Source of the DNA: Cryobacterium sp. PH29-G1
Lineage (GTDB): Bacteria; Actinomycetota; Actinomycetes; Actinomycetales; Microbacteriaceae
DNA length: 64,000 nt
Reading direction: 5' to 3'
Assembly (NCBI RefSeq): GCF_030063365.1
Contig: NZ_JASISY010000014.1
Span: 1 to 64,000, forward strand
Under the pieces are notes generated by a model that was not told the DNA's origin, did not search any database, and saw only the letters and a list, made by a program, of their open reading frames with translations. The position numbers and the translations under genes are program-made. Of this stretch, positions 25,905 through 34,068 are shown piece by piece. Numbering within the stretch: the stretch's first letter is position 1; every line of letters begins with the position of its first letter.

Positions 25905-25990
25905 TCTGTTCTGTCAGATTAGAGTCTAAGATCCGACGAGGAGACCTGTCAATAAATAAAAAGCTGACCCTATTCTGACAGTTTAAAATA
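25905..25990. promoter_or_regulatory. Putative res site
   Basis: The AT-rich stretch just upstream of the resolvase has recurring inverted half-sites: TCTGTCAG near 25915, CCTGTCAA...CTGACC across 25948-25970 and TCTGACAG near 25976. Such paired TGTC/GACA half-sites in front of the gene are the usual layout of resolvase binding subsites. Boundaries are approximate. Confidence 0.45.
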
Positions 25991-26218
25991 CATTCGCCTG
26001 ACGTCTAGTTGGGGTGTACCCCATATGGACACGATCGGCTCCCCTGGAGCGCTTTGATTTTCGGCAACGAGTTTCGAGCACAATGCGAAGGCGAAAATCC
26101 CCGTGGCGCCACATCACGCTCCCGGCCTGCTCGATAACGATCGAACGGCGGCCTGAAACCCGGGACGGGTCACCAACATTTCTGGCGCATTCGTCGCGGA
26201 TGGGTACAGACTGACCTG

Positions 26219-26386
26219 ATGCGAGAGTCCACCGGAGCGCCCACCTGCAAAACCTGTCTTCACGGTCTCGAAATCGCTGGCACGACCGCGCACCCCTATT
26301 GGTACTGCCCGCACTGCCACATTTCTGCACTGAGCGAGGCCGCGCTCTACCCTCTCCACACACCAGCCAACAAGAACACGGACTAA
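26219..26386 (+). CDS. Small zinc-ribbon-like protein, second copy
   Basis: Identical in layout to the 55-residue protein at 74-241, with the CKTC and CPHCH pairs. The frame extends upstream to an in-frame TAA at about 26136, so up to 28 further codons could be translated only from a non-ATG start. Its conservation in both repeat copies supports it being expressed. Function unknown. Confidence 0.5.
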   Translation: MRESTGAPTCKTCLHGLEIAGTTAHPYWYCPHCHISALSEAALYPLHTPANKNTD

Positions 26387-26779
26387 ACCGTCCGGCTCAC
26401 CCGGGAAGCATGCCTCGACCGCGCCTAGTTGATGGCCAATCTGAGGGGCGCATCATGCTAAATGATCTCCCCGACAGAGTGGGGCCCACGACTGTGCTCG
26501 CCGCACAAGGGCCGTCAGCGGCCGTGCGGTACGGCGTCCAGCGGCGTGGCCGACGAGAGGGAACGCTGACCTCAACAGAGCACGCGCACCGGCCTCAATG
26601 AACACGATGAGACCGTAACCTTCCACGTGCACGGCGCCCGACCCACGGTCAAACACTGCCGACCACTTGGCACCAACCATGGCTAATGTGGTTGACAGTG
26701 ATTTCACCACGAACGACAAATGGCCACCTCCACGATCCGCGGAGGACGAACCGTGCCACGTCACAAAGGAGAGTCAACG

Positions 26780-27019
26780 TTGAATCAACATGAGCCGTGC
26801 ACTCTGGAAGACTTGGAAGTGCTCGCTATTTCCGATACTGAGTGGCGGGTAGGCGACCGTCGACGAGGTGAACAGTCGCCCGAGAAGGTGCTCGGCTACA
26901 TCGAACAGCGTGGCTCGACCTTTGACGTCCTCAACGTCGATACCCCCGGCCGTCACGTCACCTTTCCCCACTTGAATTCTGCAATCGAATCCTTCGCAAT
27001 CGGCGCACGGGCAACCTGA
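26780..27019 (+). CDS. Small protein family 'TEWRV', copy 2
   Basis: This 79-residue protein differs from copy 1 by a single visible residue (RGSTFDV instead of RGSAFDV). It keeps the AAAGGAGAG site and TTG start. The maintained reading frame in both copies suggests selection. It is the last gene before the defence island. Function unknown. Confidence 0.7.
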   Translation: MNQHEPCTLEDLEVLAISDTEWRVGDRRRGEQSPEKVLGYIEQRGSTFDVLNVDTPGRHVTFPHLNSAIESFAIGARAT

Positions 27020-27377
27020 CCGTGGGTAGGCCCGCAACAGTGCCTGTCGGGGTCGGGTCTACCCCAAATCGGCACCCACCTCTGCACTGGGGTCCAGTCC
27101 CGAGGGTTTCTTCAAAGTGAATTTCCTGTCGATGAAGATTGGCGGAAAACCTCGATGGCCAGGTTTCGGCAGCTTTCATTTCGGCAAAGAGTTTTGAACA
27201 GTTACTGGCCTGCAGAAAACCAAGAGACGGCGTCGATCGTACCGATCTGGTCAGAAATGATCGTTTGTGAGCCAGGGTTTGTGAAGATCGTCTATGTCAC
27301 TTCCCTACTCGGCTGCACGAAGTGTCAGAAGTCGTCTGCACACCTGCGGATCTGATGGCCGCACGACCGTCAGTGTG

Positions 27378-27422
27378 GTCTCGCATCCCATGGGCGGTTA
27401 CGAGACGGTCAGGTTGCGAGAC
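27378..27422. repeat. Border motif array 1 (GGTTRCGAGAC)
   Basis: Three copies of an 11-bp word: inverted GTCTCGCATCC, then GGTTACGAGAC and GGTTGCGAGAC spaced 5 bp apart. The same word recurs at 29357-29382, 33509-33566 and 39040-39050. It lies between the 1.1-kb repeat and the first defence gene. Confidence 0.75.
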
Positions 27423-27443
27423 GGTATTAGCGGAATTGGGTAG

Positions 27444-28520
27444 TCAGGACTTATGGCGCTGGGAATACGTGCGTTTCACATTGTCGAGATCGAACTCAGG
27501 CTTTGACATTTCTTGTTTCGCCAGTTCGAGAGCTCGGGCGCTGAACCCCTGAAACTTGACGGCACCCTTCGAAGTCCGACGAATGAAATACGCTCGATCG
27601 TCGTTTTTCAGATCCAAATGGTGGATCAAGGCGAAGCCCTCAAATTGCGTGAGGCCCAGCTTTCTGCCGAAAGCACTTAGCGTGAGACCAAAGTCGTCGA
27701 ATGGGTTGGAATCGCGGTAAACGAGGGCTGACTCGCCGGGAGTAGCTCTTCGGACCGGGACGCCATCAGCCTCACGACTCATTCGTAGTGCAAGCTCCTG
27801 CACGTTCGCCCCCGGAGCCACGGGTGCAATCTGAAGTGCTGCGAGCCCCGGTAGAACAGATTCCCACGCAGTCCCCGTTTTTAGCGCCTTTTCCGCACGA
27901 TTTACTTCAGCCTCCGTCGGCTGATCGAGCCGCCCAGTCGATGCGCCATCGAGGCTAAGGAGCGGTCGGAGGCGAGCTCTAGCCTCTGCAGTTTTTCGGG
28001 TCTTGGGTGCGAGCAGCAGGAGAACTGCCTTCACTTCGGCCTCGACGAGAAAGCCAAGATCTTCCGGCGGGCTCACGGATACTGGGATAACCCGATTCGG
28101 AAGAAGTTCGTCGAGGGACTGGGCGAATGCCTGCTGGAGCACCCGGTTGAAGATTGTGATGCCTCCTCTCATATGCAGCCAAAGCATCTCCTCGCTCATG
28201 CTGATCGTGTCGTGCGTGGCGCAGTCGCGATCCTGCTTGATGGCGGCGAGGAGAGTCCGATCGTCTTCTGTCACAAGCGCCAGCTCGTTCACGGCTATGG
28301 CGACGCACCTCTTCAAGCTATGGGAAACCTCAGCCCCCTTATCCCGGACCGTGCCTCTTCGTTCGAAAATCGCTGCTTTCAGGAGCATCTCGAACGAGTG
28401 AGCGAGCATCATGATGACGGCATGTTCTCGTGCAACGGTGGACGGCCGGTTGAAGAGTTCAATCGACAGCGTCAGGGACTCAACGGCTGTGTCCCGAAAC
28501 ATGCCGGTCTGTCGCCGCAT
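27444..28520 (-). CDS. DUF3644 protein with HEPN-type motif
   Basis: A 358-residue protein. The N-terminal half matches DUF3644 (FRDTAVESLTLSIELFNRPS, LAHSFEMLLKAAIFERRG). Residues 98-103, R-D-C-A-T-H, form an Rx4H motif as in HEPN ribonucleases, following an all-alpha region, so RNA cleavage is a fair prediction. The C-terminal third (about 270-358) looks like a separate small domain. It lies three bases downstream of the DUF6414 gene on the same strand, forming a two-gene operon. The pair resembles abortive-infection modules, but its biology is not established from sequence. Confidence 0.75.
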   Translation of the reverse strand: MRRQTGMFRDTAVESLTLSIELFNRPSTVAREHAVIMMLAHSFEMLLKAAIFERRGTVRDKGAEVSHSLKRCVAIAVNELALVTEDDRTLLAAIKQDRDCATHDTISMSEEMLWLHMRGGITIFNRVLQQAFAQSLDELLPNRVIPVSVSPPEDLGFLVEAEVKAVLLLLAPKTRKTAEARARLRPLLSLDGASTGRLDQPTEAEVNRAEKALKTGTAWESVLPGLAALQIAPVAPGANVQELALRMSREADGVPVRRATPGESALVYRDSNPFDDFGLTLSAFGRKLGLTQFEGFALIHHLDLKNDDRAYFIRRTSKGAVKFQGFSARALELAKQEMSKPEFDLDNVKRTYSQRHKS

Positions 28521-28523
28521 TTT

Positions 28524-29321
28524 CTACCTGTAGACCGCAAGAACGTCTAGCATCACCGCAGGTCCCGTAAGCCAGTTCGCTTCCTCACCCGGGTTCGGTC
28601 CGGATTTTGCTTGCGCACGTCTTTGCTCTCGAGTCATCAGGTTCATTCCGGGGAGGGCGAGCAACGATTTGTGATCTCCAGGCCGAAGAATGCTCGATAC
28701 CTTGCCGACGACTCTGGCCGCGCCGTCGAGCTCGCTATCCCGAATACTCGTTGCAAGGAGCCGGCCTGCGATTCGCCAATCGGTGTCATCTCTCTCACCG
28801 ACGACCGCCAGGTCGTCGCCCATAAGAGAGGTCAAGGCAGTCACGGCCTGAATTTGTTCGTCTGGCGGCAGAGCTGCGGATGCGGGTCCCAGAACCTTCA
28901 TCAAAGGCGATATCGATTTAAGCATGGCCATGGCTTGTCCGATTCCACTCGAAGAGGAAAGAGATCGGATCATGGGAGGTACGAAGATTTCACAATCAAA
29001 CTCGAGGATTGTCCCAGGGGAAGCGGCTGGGAAATCATCGTCGCTATTGACGATGTCGATCCATCCAGATCGCTCTGGGTTGGCGGCCGACAAAGCTATG
29101 AAGCGTTCAAAACGCGCTTCGCTTGTGTCCGCGTACGAGTGAGACAACTCTGTGTCGGATTCCCTTTCGCCCTGCGCGCCGAAGCCCCCGACGCCGGCTT
29201 TACCTGAAAACGACTTGGTTAGCGTCGTTCGATGTTCTGCTGCGCTGCGCAGACCATCCTCCAAGGCGCTCAAATACCCGTTCAGAGTGGATTCGTTTAG
29301 ATAGAGAAAATTCTTCAGCAC
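28524..29321 (-). CDS. DUF6414 family protein
   Basis: A 265-residue soluble protein matching DUF6414: it starts LKNFLYLNESTLNGYLSALE, with a central FERFIALSAAN block and a late RPGDHKSLLALPG segment. No catalytic motif is recognised. As first gene of the pair with the HEPN-motif DUF3644 protein it may be the sensor or antidote. Its promoter would lie in 29322-29400, near border motif array 2. Confidence 0.7.
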   Translation of the reverse strand: MLKNFLYLNESTLNGYLSALEDGLRSAAEHRTTLTKSFSGKAGVGGFGAQGERESDTELSHSYADTSEARFERFIALSAANPERSGWIDIVNSDDDFPAASPGTILEFDCEIFVPPMIRSLSSSSGIGQAMAMLKSISPLMKVLGPASAALPPDEQIQAVTALTSLMGDDLAVVGERDDTDWRIAGRLLATSIRDSELDGAARVVGKVSSILRPGDHKSLLALPGMNLMTREQRRAQAKSGPNPGEEANWLTGPAVMLDVLAVYR

Positions 29322-29356
29322 GTAAGAACGCTAGCGCAGGCCACCGCCAACACCTT

Positions 29357-29382
29357 GTCTCGTATCCGTAGAGTTGCGAGAC
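29357..29382. repeat. Border motif array 2
   Basis: GTCTCGTATCC and AGTTGCGAGAC form an inverted pair separated by four bases. It sits between the divergent DUF6414 and YobI-type genes. The remaining bases 29383-29670 hold the YobI promoter region and no other gene. Confidence 0.65.
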
Positions 29383-29670
29383 GTAAACCGCCTTGCAATT
29401 AGGCATCTTGAGGGCATCTGTGCCGGGCTGATCCAGCCACGGGTATCTGGATGACGGAGACGAAGCGAGTTCATACGGGGGTGCGGAGAGGTGCACAGAC
29501 ACGTGGCGTCGGGGTGTATTGAATATTGCTGTCCAACCTGCGTTCATTACGCGAAGCTCGTGTCGCACCCCGCTGTGACCGATTACGCTTCACCCCGAAG
29601 CAGGTTCGCAACACCTGCTAACCCGGTCGTGCTGAACCCGTCCCCGGACGCTGTCATAATCAGGCGCAGT

Positions 29671-32600
29671 ATGGGTGACCTTGAGAACAACGAAAAGCTG
29701 AATAAGGCAAGGGCGACCGTCCTTCGCACGCTGACCATCGCGGCCGGCTGGCTCCGAGGAATAGCGGCGAAGGCGTGGCGCTGGATTCGAGAACTGCGGA
29801 AGCGGGACGACGCGCCGACGTTGCTACCGCTGACCCCAGAGTATGACCCTGAGAAGCACTGGGTTTACTTCGGTGCACTCGAGAAGGCCCTGAAGAAGGG
29901 TAAGAAGCCGGTACTCAACATCGCCCTCACCGGTAGCTACGGCGTCGGAAAGAGCAGCATCCTGCAGGAGGTGACGCGCCGACACAAGCGCAAGGTCATC
30001 TCGATCTCGCTATCTACGCTCGGGTTCGCTGACAAACCGGCGCGGGGAAAGGGTGACGAAGCCTCAACGAAGACGAACCAGATCCAGAAGGAGATCGTTA
30101 AGCATCTCCTTTACGGCGAGGACCCGGTGAAGATGCCAGGGTCCCGCTTCCGGCGAATGACCCGCTTTCGGTTCTGGCGCGAGCTCGGATTCGCGGCACT
30201 ACTTGCGACTCCGATCACGGTCATCTTCTATCTGACTGGTTGGAGCGCCTCGCTGGCCAAGCTCGTCCCACTCCCTGACGAGTGGCACCTACTCATCCAT
30301 GGCATTGTGATCGCCGGCCTTGTACTGCTCATCCTCGGGTTCCGCGTCGCGTTCCACAACCGGATTCAGATCGACAAGATTTCGGCTGGCTCCGCGACGA
30401 TTTCGTTGTCGGCGCCGTCAGCCACGTACTTCGACGAGTACCTAGACGAAATCGTGTACTTCTTCGAGATGATCCGCCGCGACATCGTCATCTTTGAGGA
30501 CATCGACCGGTTCGACGACGCGCACATCTTCGAGACGCTCCGCTCGCTTAACAGCATCCTGAACGGCGCCAAACAGACCCGGCGTCGCCGCATCCGGTTC
30601 GTGTATGCGATCAAGGACAGCATTTTCGACGAGCTAGGCGCCCGAGCTGCAGCCCAAGAACTCGACGACGCCGAGAAGAAGCCCGCCGCTCCCGGCGACG
30701 ATGACGCGGCGGTGGCAGAGGTTGCGCGCGCGAACCGGACGAAGTTCTTCGACTTGGTCATTCCCGTCGTCCCGTTCATCACGCATCGCAGCGCTCGCGA
30801 CCTCATCATCGAGACGATGAATGATCTCGACCACGAGGTCACCGATGAACTCATCGACCTCGCCGCGCGCCATGTCGCCGATATGCGACTGATCAAGAAC
30901 GTCCGCAATGAGTTCGCGATCTTCAAACGTCTGGTCATCGACAACGGTGACCTCGATCTCGATCAGGACAAGTTGTTCGCCATGATGCTCTACAAGAGCA
31001 CGCACCTGTCCGACTTCGAACTCATCAAACTCGGCAAAAGCAACCTCGACGAACTCTATAGGGACGGCCGCGCCCTCGTCCTCGCGAACGTGAGCACCCA
31101 GAACGCGACGGTGAGGACTGCCAGGGCTGCACTGTCCCGCGTGACAATCACTGCCGACCACAGCACGGCGCTGGGGAAGCAGCTTCTCGATCACATCAAG
31201 ATCACCCTGTTCGACCTCAACGGCGTCAATATGCAGGCGTTCACCCTCAACAACGACGCCATCGAGGAAGCCGAGCTTCACACATCGGCGTTCTGGGAGA
31301 CACTCGCTTCGAGCGACGGGACGCTGGCAATCACCTACGTCGTCCCGTCCCGTGGTAACCGGACGGCGTTGAACCTCACTCGAGTGGAGATCGAGGATGC
31401 GCTTGGGCAACCGATCAGCAGCTCTGCGTGGGCCGACGCCGAACATGCTCGCCTCGAGAAAATTATCGCTCAAGCTCGATCACACCGAGAGTTCCTCACT
31501 CACGCCGACATGGACGCGCTTGTTGGCCGACCCGAATTCACGCTGTCGCGCGACGGCAACGACTTGTCGTTCGCGGAACTGACGAAGGATCGGCTCAAAT
31601 CCGAGCTTGCTGTTCAGCTGCTCTCGGGCAAGTACGTCGACCGCAACTTCACCATGTACACCTCGACTTTCTATGGCGAACGCATCAGCGCCAACGCAAC
31701 CAACTACATCCTGAAGAACGTCGACCCGAACATCACTGACATGTTCTTCCCGCTCAAAGAGAAGGACGTGGACGACATCGTGCGGGAGAAGGGCGATGCG
31801 GTGCTTCGGGAGCGCTCCGGGTACAACGTCAGTCTCCTGAATCGCCTTCTGTTGAATGCGCCCGAGTCCGCTGTGGTCATTGCGAACAAGATCATGACGT
31901 ACGGCAACGAGGAGCAAGAGTTCCTACTGACGTACCTCGAGGACGGGTCGGAGAGAGACGCGCTCGTCTGCGACCTCGCCAATCGGTGGCCACGAGTGCT
32001 GGTCGCCTTGGCCGACGCCAAACTTGACGCTTCAAGCGGGCGGCGACTGATCGACGTCGCTCTCCAGAATCTGAACGAGTCGATCGATTACGCCACGAAC
32101 GACGCCCTCCGCGACTGCCTCCTCCAAGACTTCGCCGAACTCGCCGCCTTCACGTCCGACGAGACCTCAGATTCGCAAGCTGCACTCCTTGCCAAGTTGC
32201 TCAAGCAGATCGGCGCGAGACTGCCGGCGCTGATTTCGCTTGGCGCGCACGTCCTTCCTGCTGTCGTGAGCGGTGGCAGCTATGCGCTGAACCGCGAGAA
32301 TCTGTTCATTGCGCTCGGAAATCCCGTACATAGCCTCAGCCTCGACGCGATCGCCGAGGCCAACGCCGCGGTCCATGCTCGAGTTCTCGGTGATCTCGCC
32401 GAATATCTTGCCGCACTCCACGACGGTGAGGTCACGGTCGAAGACAGTGCCGCGTTCGAGACGGTGATCAAGGACGTGGCCAACGCCGACGAGGCACATC
32501 TCGGAGCGGTTATCGCCCGCACCGACGCAACATGCCGTGTCGACGATCTAGCACGGGTCCCGTCGGCATCTTGGCCGGCACTTGCCAAAGGTCAGCGGTT

Positions 32601-33444
32601 CCCGGCGAGATTCGCAAACGTGTACACCTACCTCATCGAGGAGATCGGCACTGACCAGGCGATCGTGAAGCTCCTTGAGGAAGCGCACGAGTTCGACATT
32701 TCCGATGGTCCAGAAGAACCCGTCAAGGTGGAGGTCGCGCTGACGATCCTGCGAGCCAACGATGAACTCCCCTCTGCTGCGTCGCGCGTGAACCTCACGG
32801 GCACGCTCTCACTGGCGGACCCAATCCCGATCTCATCAATCCCTACGGAACCTGGCGAACTCATCGGACACCTAATCAAGCAGGAGATCGTCGCTGACAC
32901 GCCAGAAACCTTTGCGGCGATCCCCCCGACGGATATCGAAGGCCTTGCTTTCGCTATCCGTCAGTCGGATGCCTTTCTGAGCTTCATCTCCACGACGCAG
33001 GTGACTCCTACGAACATTGCGGCACTAATCGGCAGCAGCATCGTGCCCGACGAGGTGAAGGACGTAATAGCGGAAAGTTTCGCGGAGTTTACAGTCGGCG
33101 CTGCGCAGGGGGCGTTGACGGCCGTTGCCCGGTACGCGCAGGGGCGGGGAATCACGCTCGCCTTCGACCAGGTCGCACGGTTGGCCAGCGAACGCGCGTC
33201 GTCAAGCCTCGTTGTTGCACTTCTCAACCCCCATCTGGCAGCACTCACTGCGGCCGAACTCGCGCCCGTACTGCGCACTTTGGGCGGCCGGTACCCAAAC
33301 TTAACCGAACCGAACGGCAAGCACCCACATATCCCCAACACCGCTGCCGACCGCGCGCTTGTGGAACGGCTACGTGAGTTGGCCATCGTCAGCTCTGTGA
33401 CGGAACAGGGCAACGAGCTTCGCGTCAACATGCGCCAGTCTTAA
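29671..33444 (+). CDS. YobI-type membrane P-loop NTPase
   Basis: A 1257-residue protein. The P-loop GSYGVGKSS spans residues 88-96 and a Walker B-like IVIFEDIDRFDD follows near residue 270. Two membrane segments (FAALLATPITVIFYL and GIVIAGLVLLILGF) lie between them, a layout known for YobI/KAP-like NTPases. The long C-terminal 900 residues are alpha-helical and repeat-like, probably a sensor or scaffold. ATG 29671 is preferred because a CATAAT -10 lies about 12 bases upstream. It stands alone between two border motif arrays and is probably a single-gene defence system; this role is inferred. Confidence 0.8.
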   Translation: MGDLENNEKLNKARATVLRTLTIAAGWLRGIAAKAWRWIRELRKRDDAPTLLPLTPEYDPEKHWVYFGALEKALKKGKKPVLNIALTGSYGVGKSSILQEVTRRHKRKVISISLSTLGFADKPARGKGDEASTKTNQIQKEIVKHLLYGEDPVKMPGSRFRRMTRFRFWRELGFAALLATPITVIFYLTGWSASLAKLVPLPDEWHLLIHGIVIAGLVLLILGFRVAFHNRIQIDKISAGSATISLSAPSATYFDEYLDEIVYFFEMIRRDIVIFEDIDRFDDAHIFETLRSLNSILNGAKQTRRRRIRFVYAIKDSIFDELGARAAAQELDDAEKKPAAPGDDDAAVAEVARANRTKFFDLVIPVVPFITHRSARDLIIETMNDLDHEVTDELIDLAARHVADMRLIKNVRNEFAIFKRLVIDNGDLDLDQDKLFAMMLYKSTHLSDFELIKLGKSNLDELYRDGRALVLANVSTQNATVRTARAALSRVTITADHSTALGKQLLDHIKITLFDLNGVNMQAFTLNNDAIEEAELHTSAFWETLASSDGTLAITYVVPSRGNRTALNLTRVEIEDALGQPISSSAWADAEHARLEKIIAQARSHREFLTHADMDALVGRPEFTLSRDGNDLSFAELTKDRLKSELAVQLLSGKYVDRNFTMYTSTFYGERISANATNYILKNVDPNITDMFFPLKEKDVDDIVREKGDAVLRERSGYNVSLLNRLLLNAPESAVVIANKIMTYGNEEQEFLLTYLEDGSERDALVCDLANRWPRVLVALADAKLDASSGRRLIDVALQNLNESIDYATNDALRDCLLQDFAELAAFTSDETSDSQAALLAKLLKQIGARLPALISLGAHVLPAVVSGGSYALNRENLFIALGNPVHSLSLDAIAEANAAVHARVLGDLAEYLAALHDGEVTVEDSAAFETVIKDVANADEAHLGAVIARTDATCRVDDLARVPSASWPALAKGQRFPARFANVYTYLIEEIGTDQAIVKLLEEAHEFDISDGPEEPVKVEVALTILRANDELPSAASRVNLTGTLSLADPIPISSIPTEPGELIGHLIKQEIVADTPETFAAIPPTDIEGLAFAIRQSDAFLSFISTTQVTPTNIAALIGSSIVPDEVKDVIAESFAEFTVGAAQGALTAVARYAQGRGITLAFDQVARLASERASSSLVVALLNPHLAALTAAELAPVLRTLGGRYPNLTEPNGKHPHIPNTAADRALVERLRELAIVSSVTEQGNELRVNMRQS

Positions 33445-33508
33445 GCCGGGGCGTATGGCGATTCTTCGCAGGCATTGCGCACGATCAGTGCAGCCTCCGA
33501 TGAAGCGT

Positions 33509-33566
33509 GTCTCGTAACCTAACTGTTTCGTAACCGATGGGTTACGAGACGGTTTGGTTACGAGAC
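33509..33566. repeat. Border motif array 3, four copies
   Basis: Two tandem GTYTCGTAACC words and two tandem GGTTACGAGAC words, each pair with a 5-bp spacer, face each other across 4 bp. The whole is a symmetric 58-bp palindromic array. It lies between the convergent YobI-type and DUF6527 genes. There is no T-run. Confidence 0.9.
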
Positions 33567-33651
33567 AGGCCTCAACGTCTTTGAGAAACTCCACAGTTAA
33601 GACAAGAGTTCTGAAGTTGAGAGAAATCGGAATTGTCTGAGGCCTTCGCCG

Positions 33652-34068
33652 CTACGGTCGTAGCTTCCTGAACCAGAGCGCGAAGCGCTTGCGCGGCGTC
33701 GAGACGGTGGGCGCCGTTTGGTATGCAGCGGTGGAGTGCCGTTCTCTCCGTGCGTGGTCGGCTTCGCGGTTGGCTTCGATCTTTTGGTCCGACCATCGAT
33801 CCGACCAGATGACGTCGCCGCGCCGGATCCAGTAGTGCGACTGACATGGAAAGCTCCAGTTCCCAATGGATGGTGTCAGGCTGATGGAGACGCCGTTAAA
33901 GATGATGGACCAGTTGTCTGGTGATAGTGGGGTGACCACCTTGATCCCGCATCCGCATGCGCAGAGGTGGAGTGCGCTGGCGTAAAGCGTTGAAACGTAG
34001 AGCATCCTCTCCACCAGCACGGGTGGGAACTCGTCGATGAACTCACAGTCGAACGAGTGGGTTTTCAT
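33652..34068 (-). CDS. DUF6527 zinc protein of ubiquitin-like operon
   Basis: A 138-residue protein. The cysteines H34-L-C-A-C-G-C40 and C75-Q-S-H78 suggest a bound zinc, and HYWIRRGDVIW is the hallmark of DUF6527. These proteins are found next to prokaryotic E1-like and ubiquitin-like genes. The start ATG overlaps the stop of the E1-like gene by four bases, so it is made with it. The C-terminal 40 residues are basic. A role as substrate adaptor or deconjugation partner is a guess. Confidence 0.75.
   Translation of the reverse strand: MKTHSFDCEFIDEFPPVLVERMLYVSTLYASALHLCACGCGIKVVTPLSPDNWSIIFNGVSISLTPSIGNWSFPCQSHYWIRRGDVIWSDRWSDQKIEANREADHARRERHSTAAYQTAPTVSTPRKRFALWFRKLRP

Larger units (their letters stand above)
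26146..27262 (+). repeat. Right copy of 1.1-kb direct repeat
   Basis: This copy matches 1-1091. The upstream flank has TTTTCGGCAACGAGTTTCGA (about 26059-26078), which resembles TTTCGGCAAAGAGTTTTGA near the right end of the repeat; such a short direct repeat might mark element ends. The segment 26387-26779 between its two genes and 27020-27262 hold no gene. Confidence 0.95.

Noticed and set aside
33509-33566. Motif array as a bidirectional transcription terminator
   Set aside because: It lies between convergent genes and is palindromic, but there is no T-run and the same motif occurs at gene starts elsewhere, so a terminator role does not explain it.
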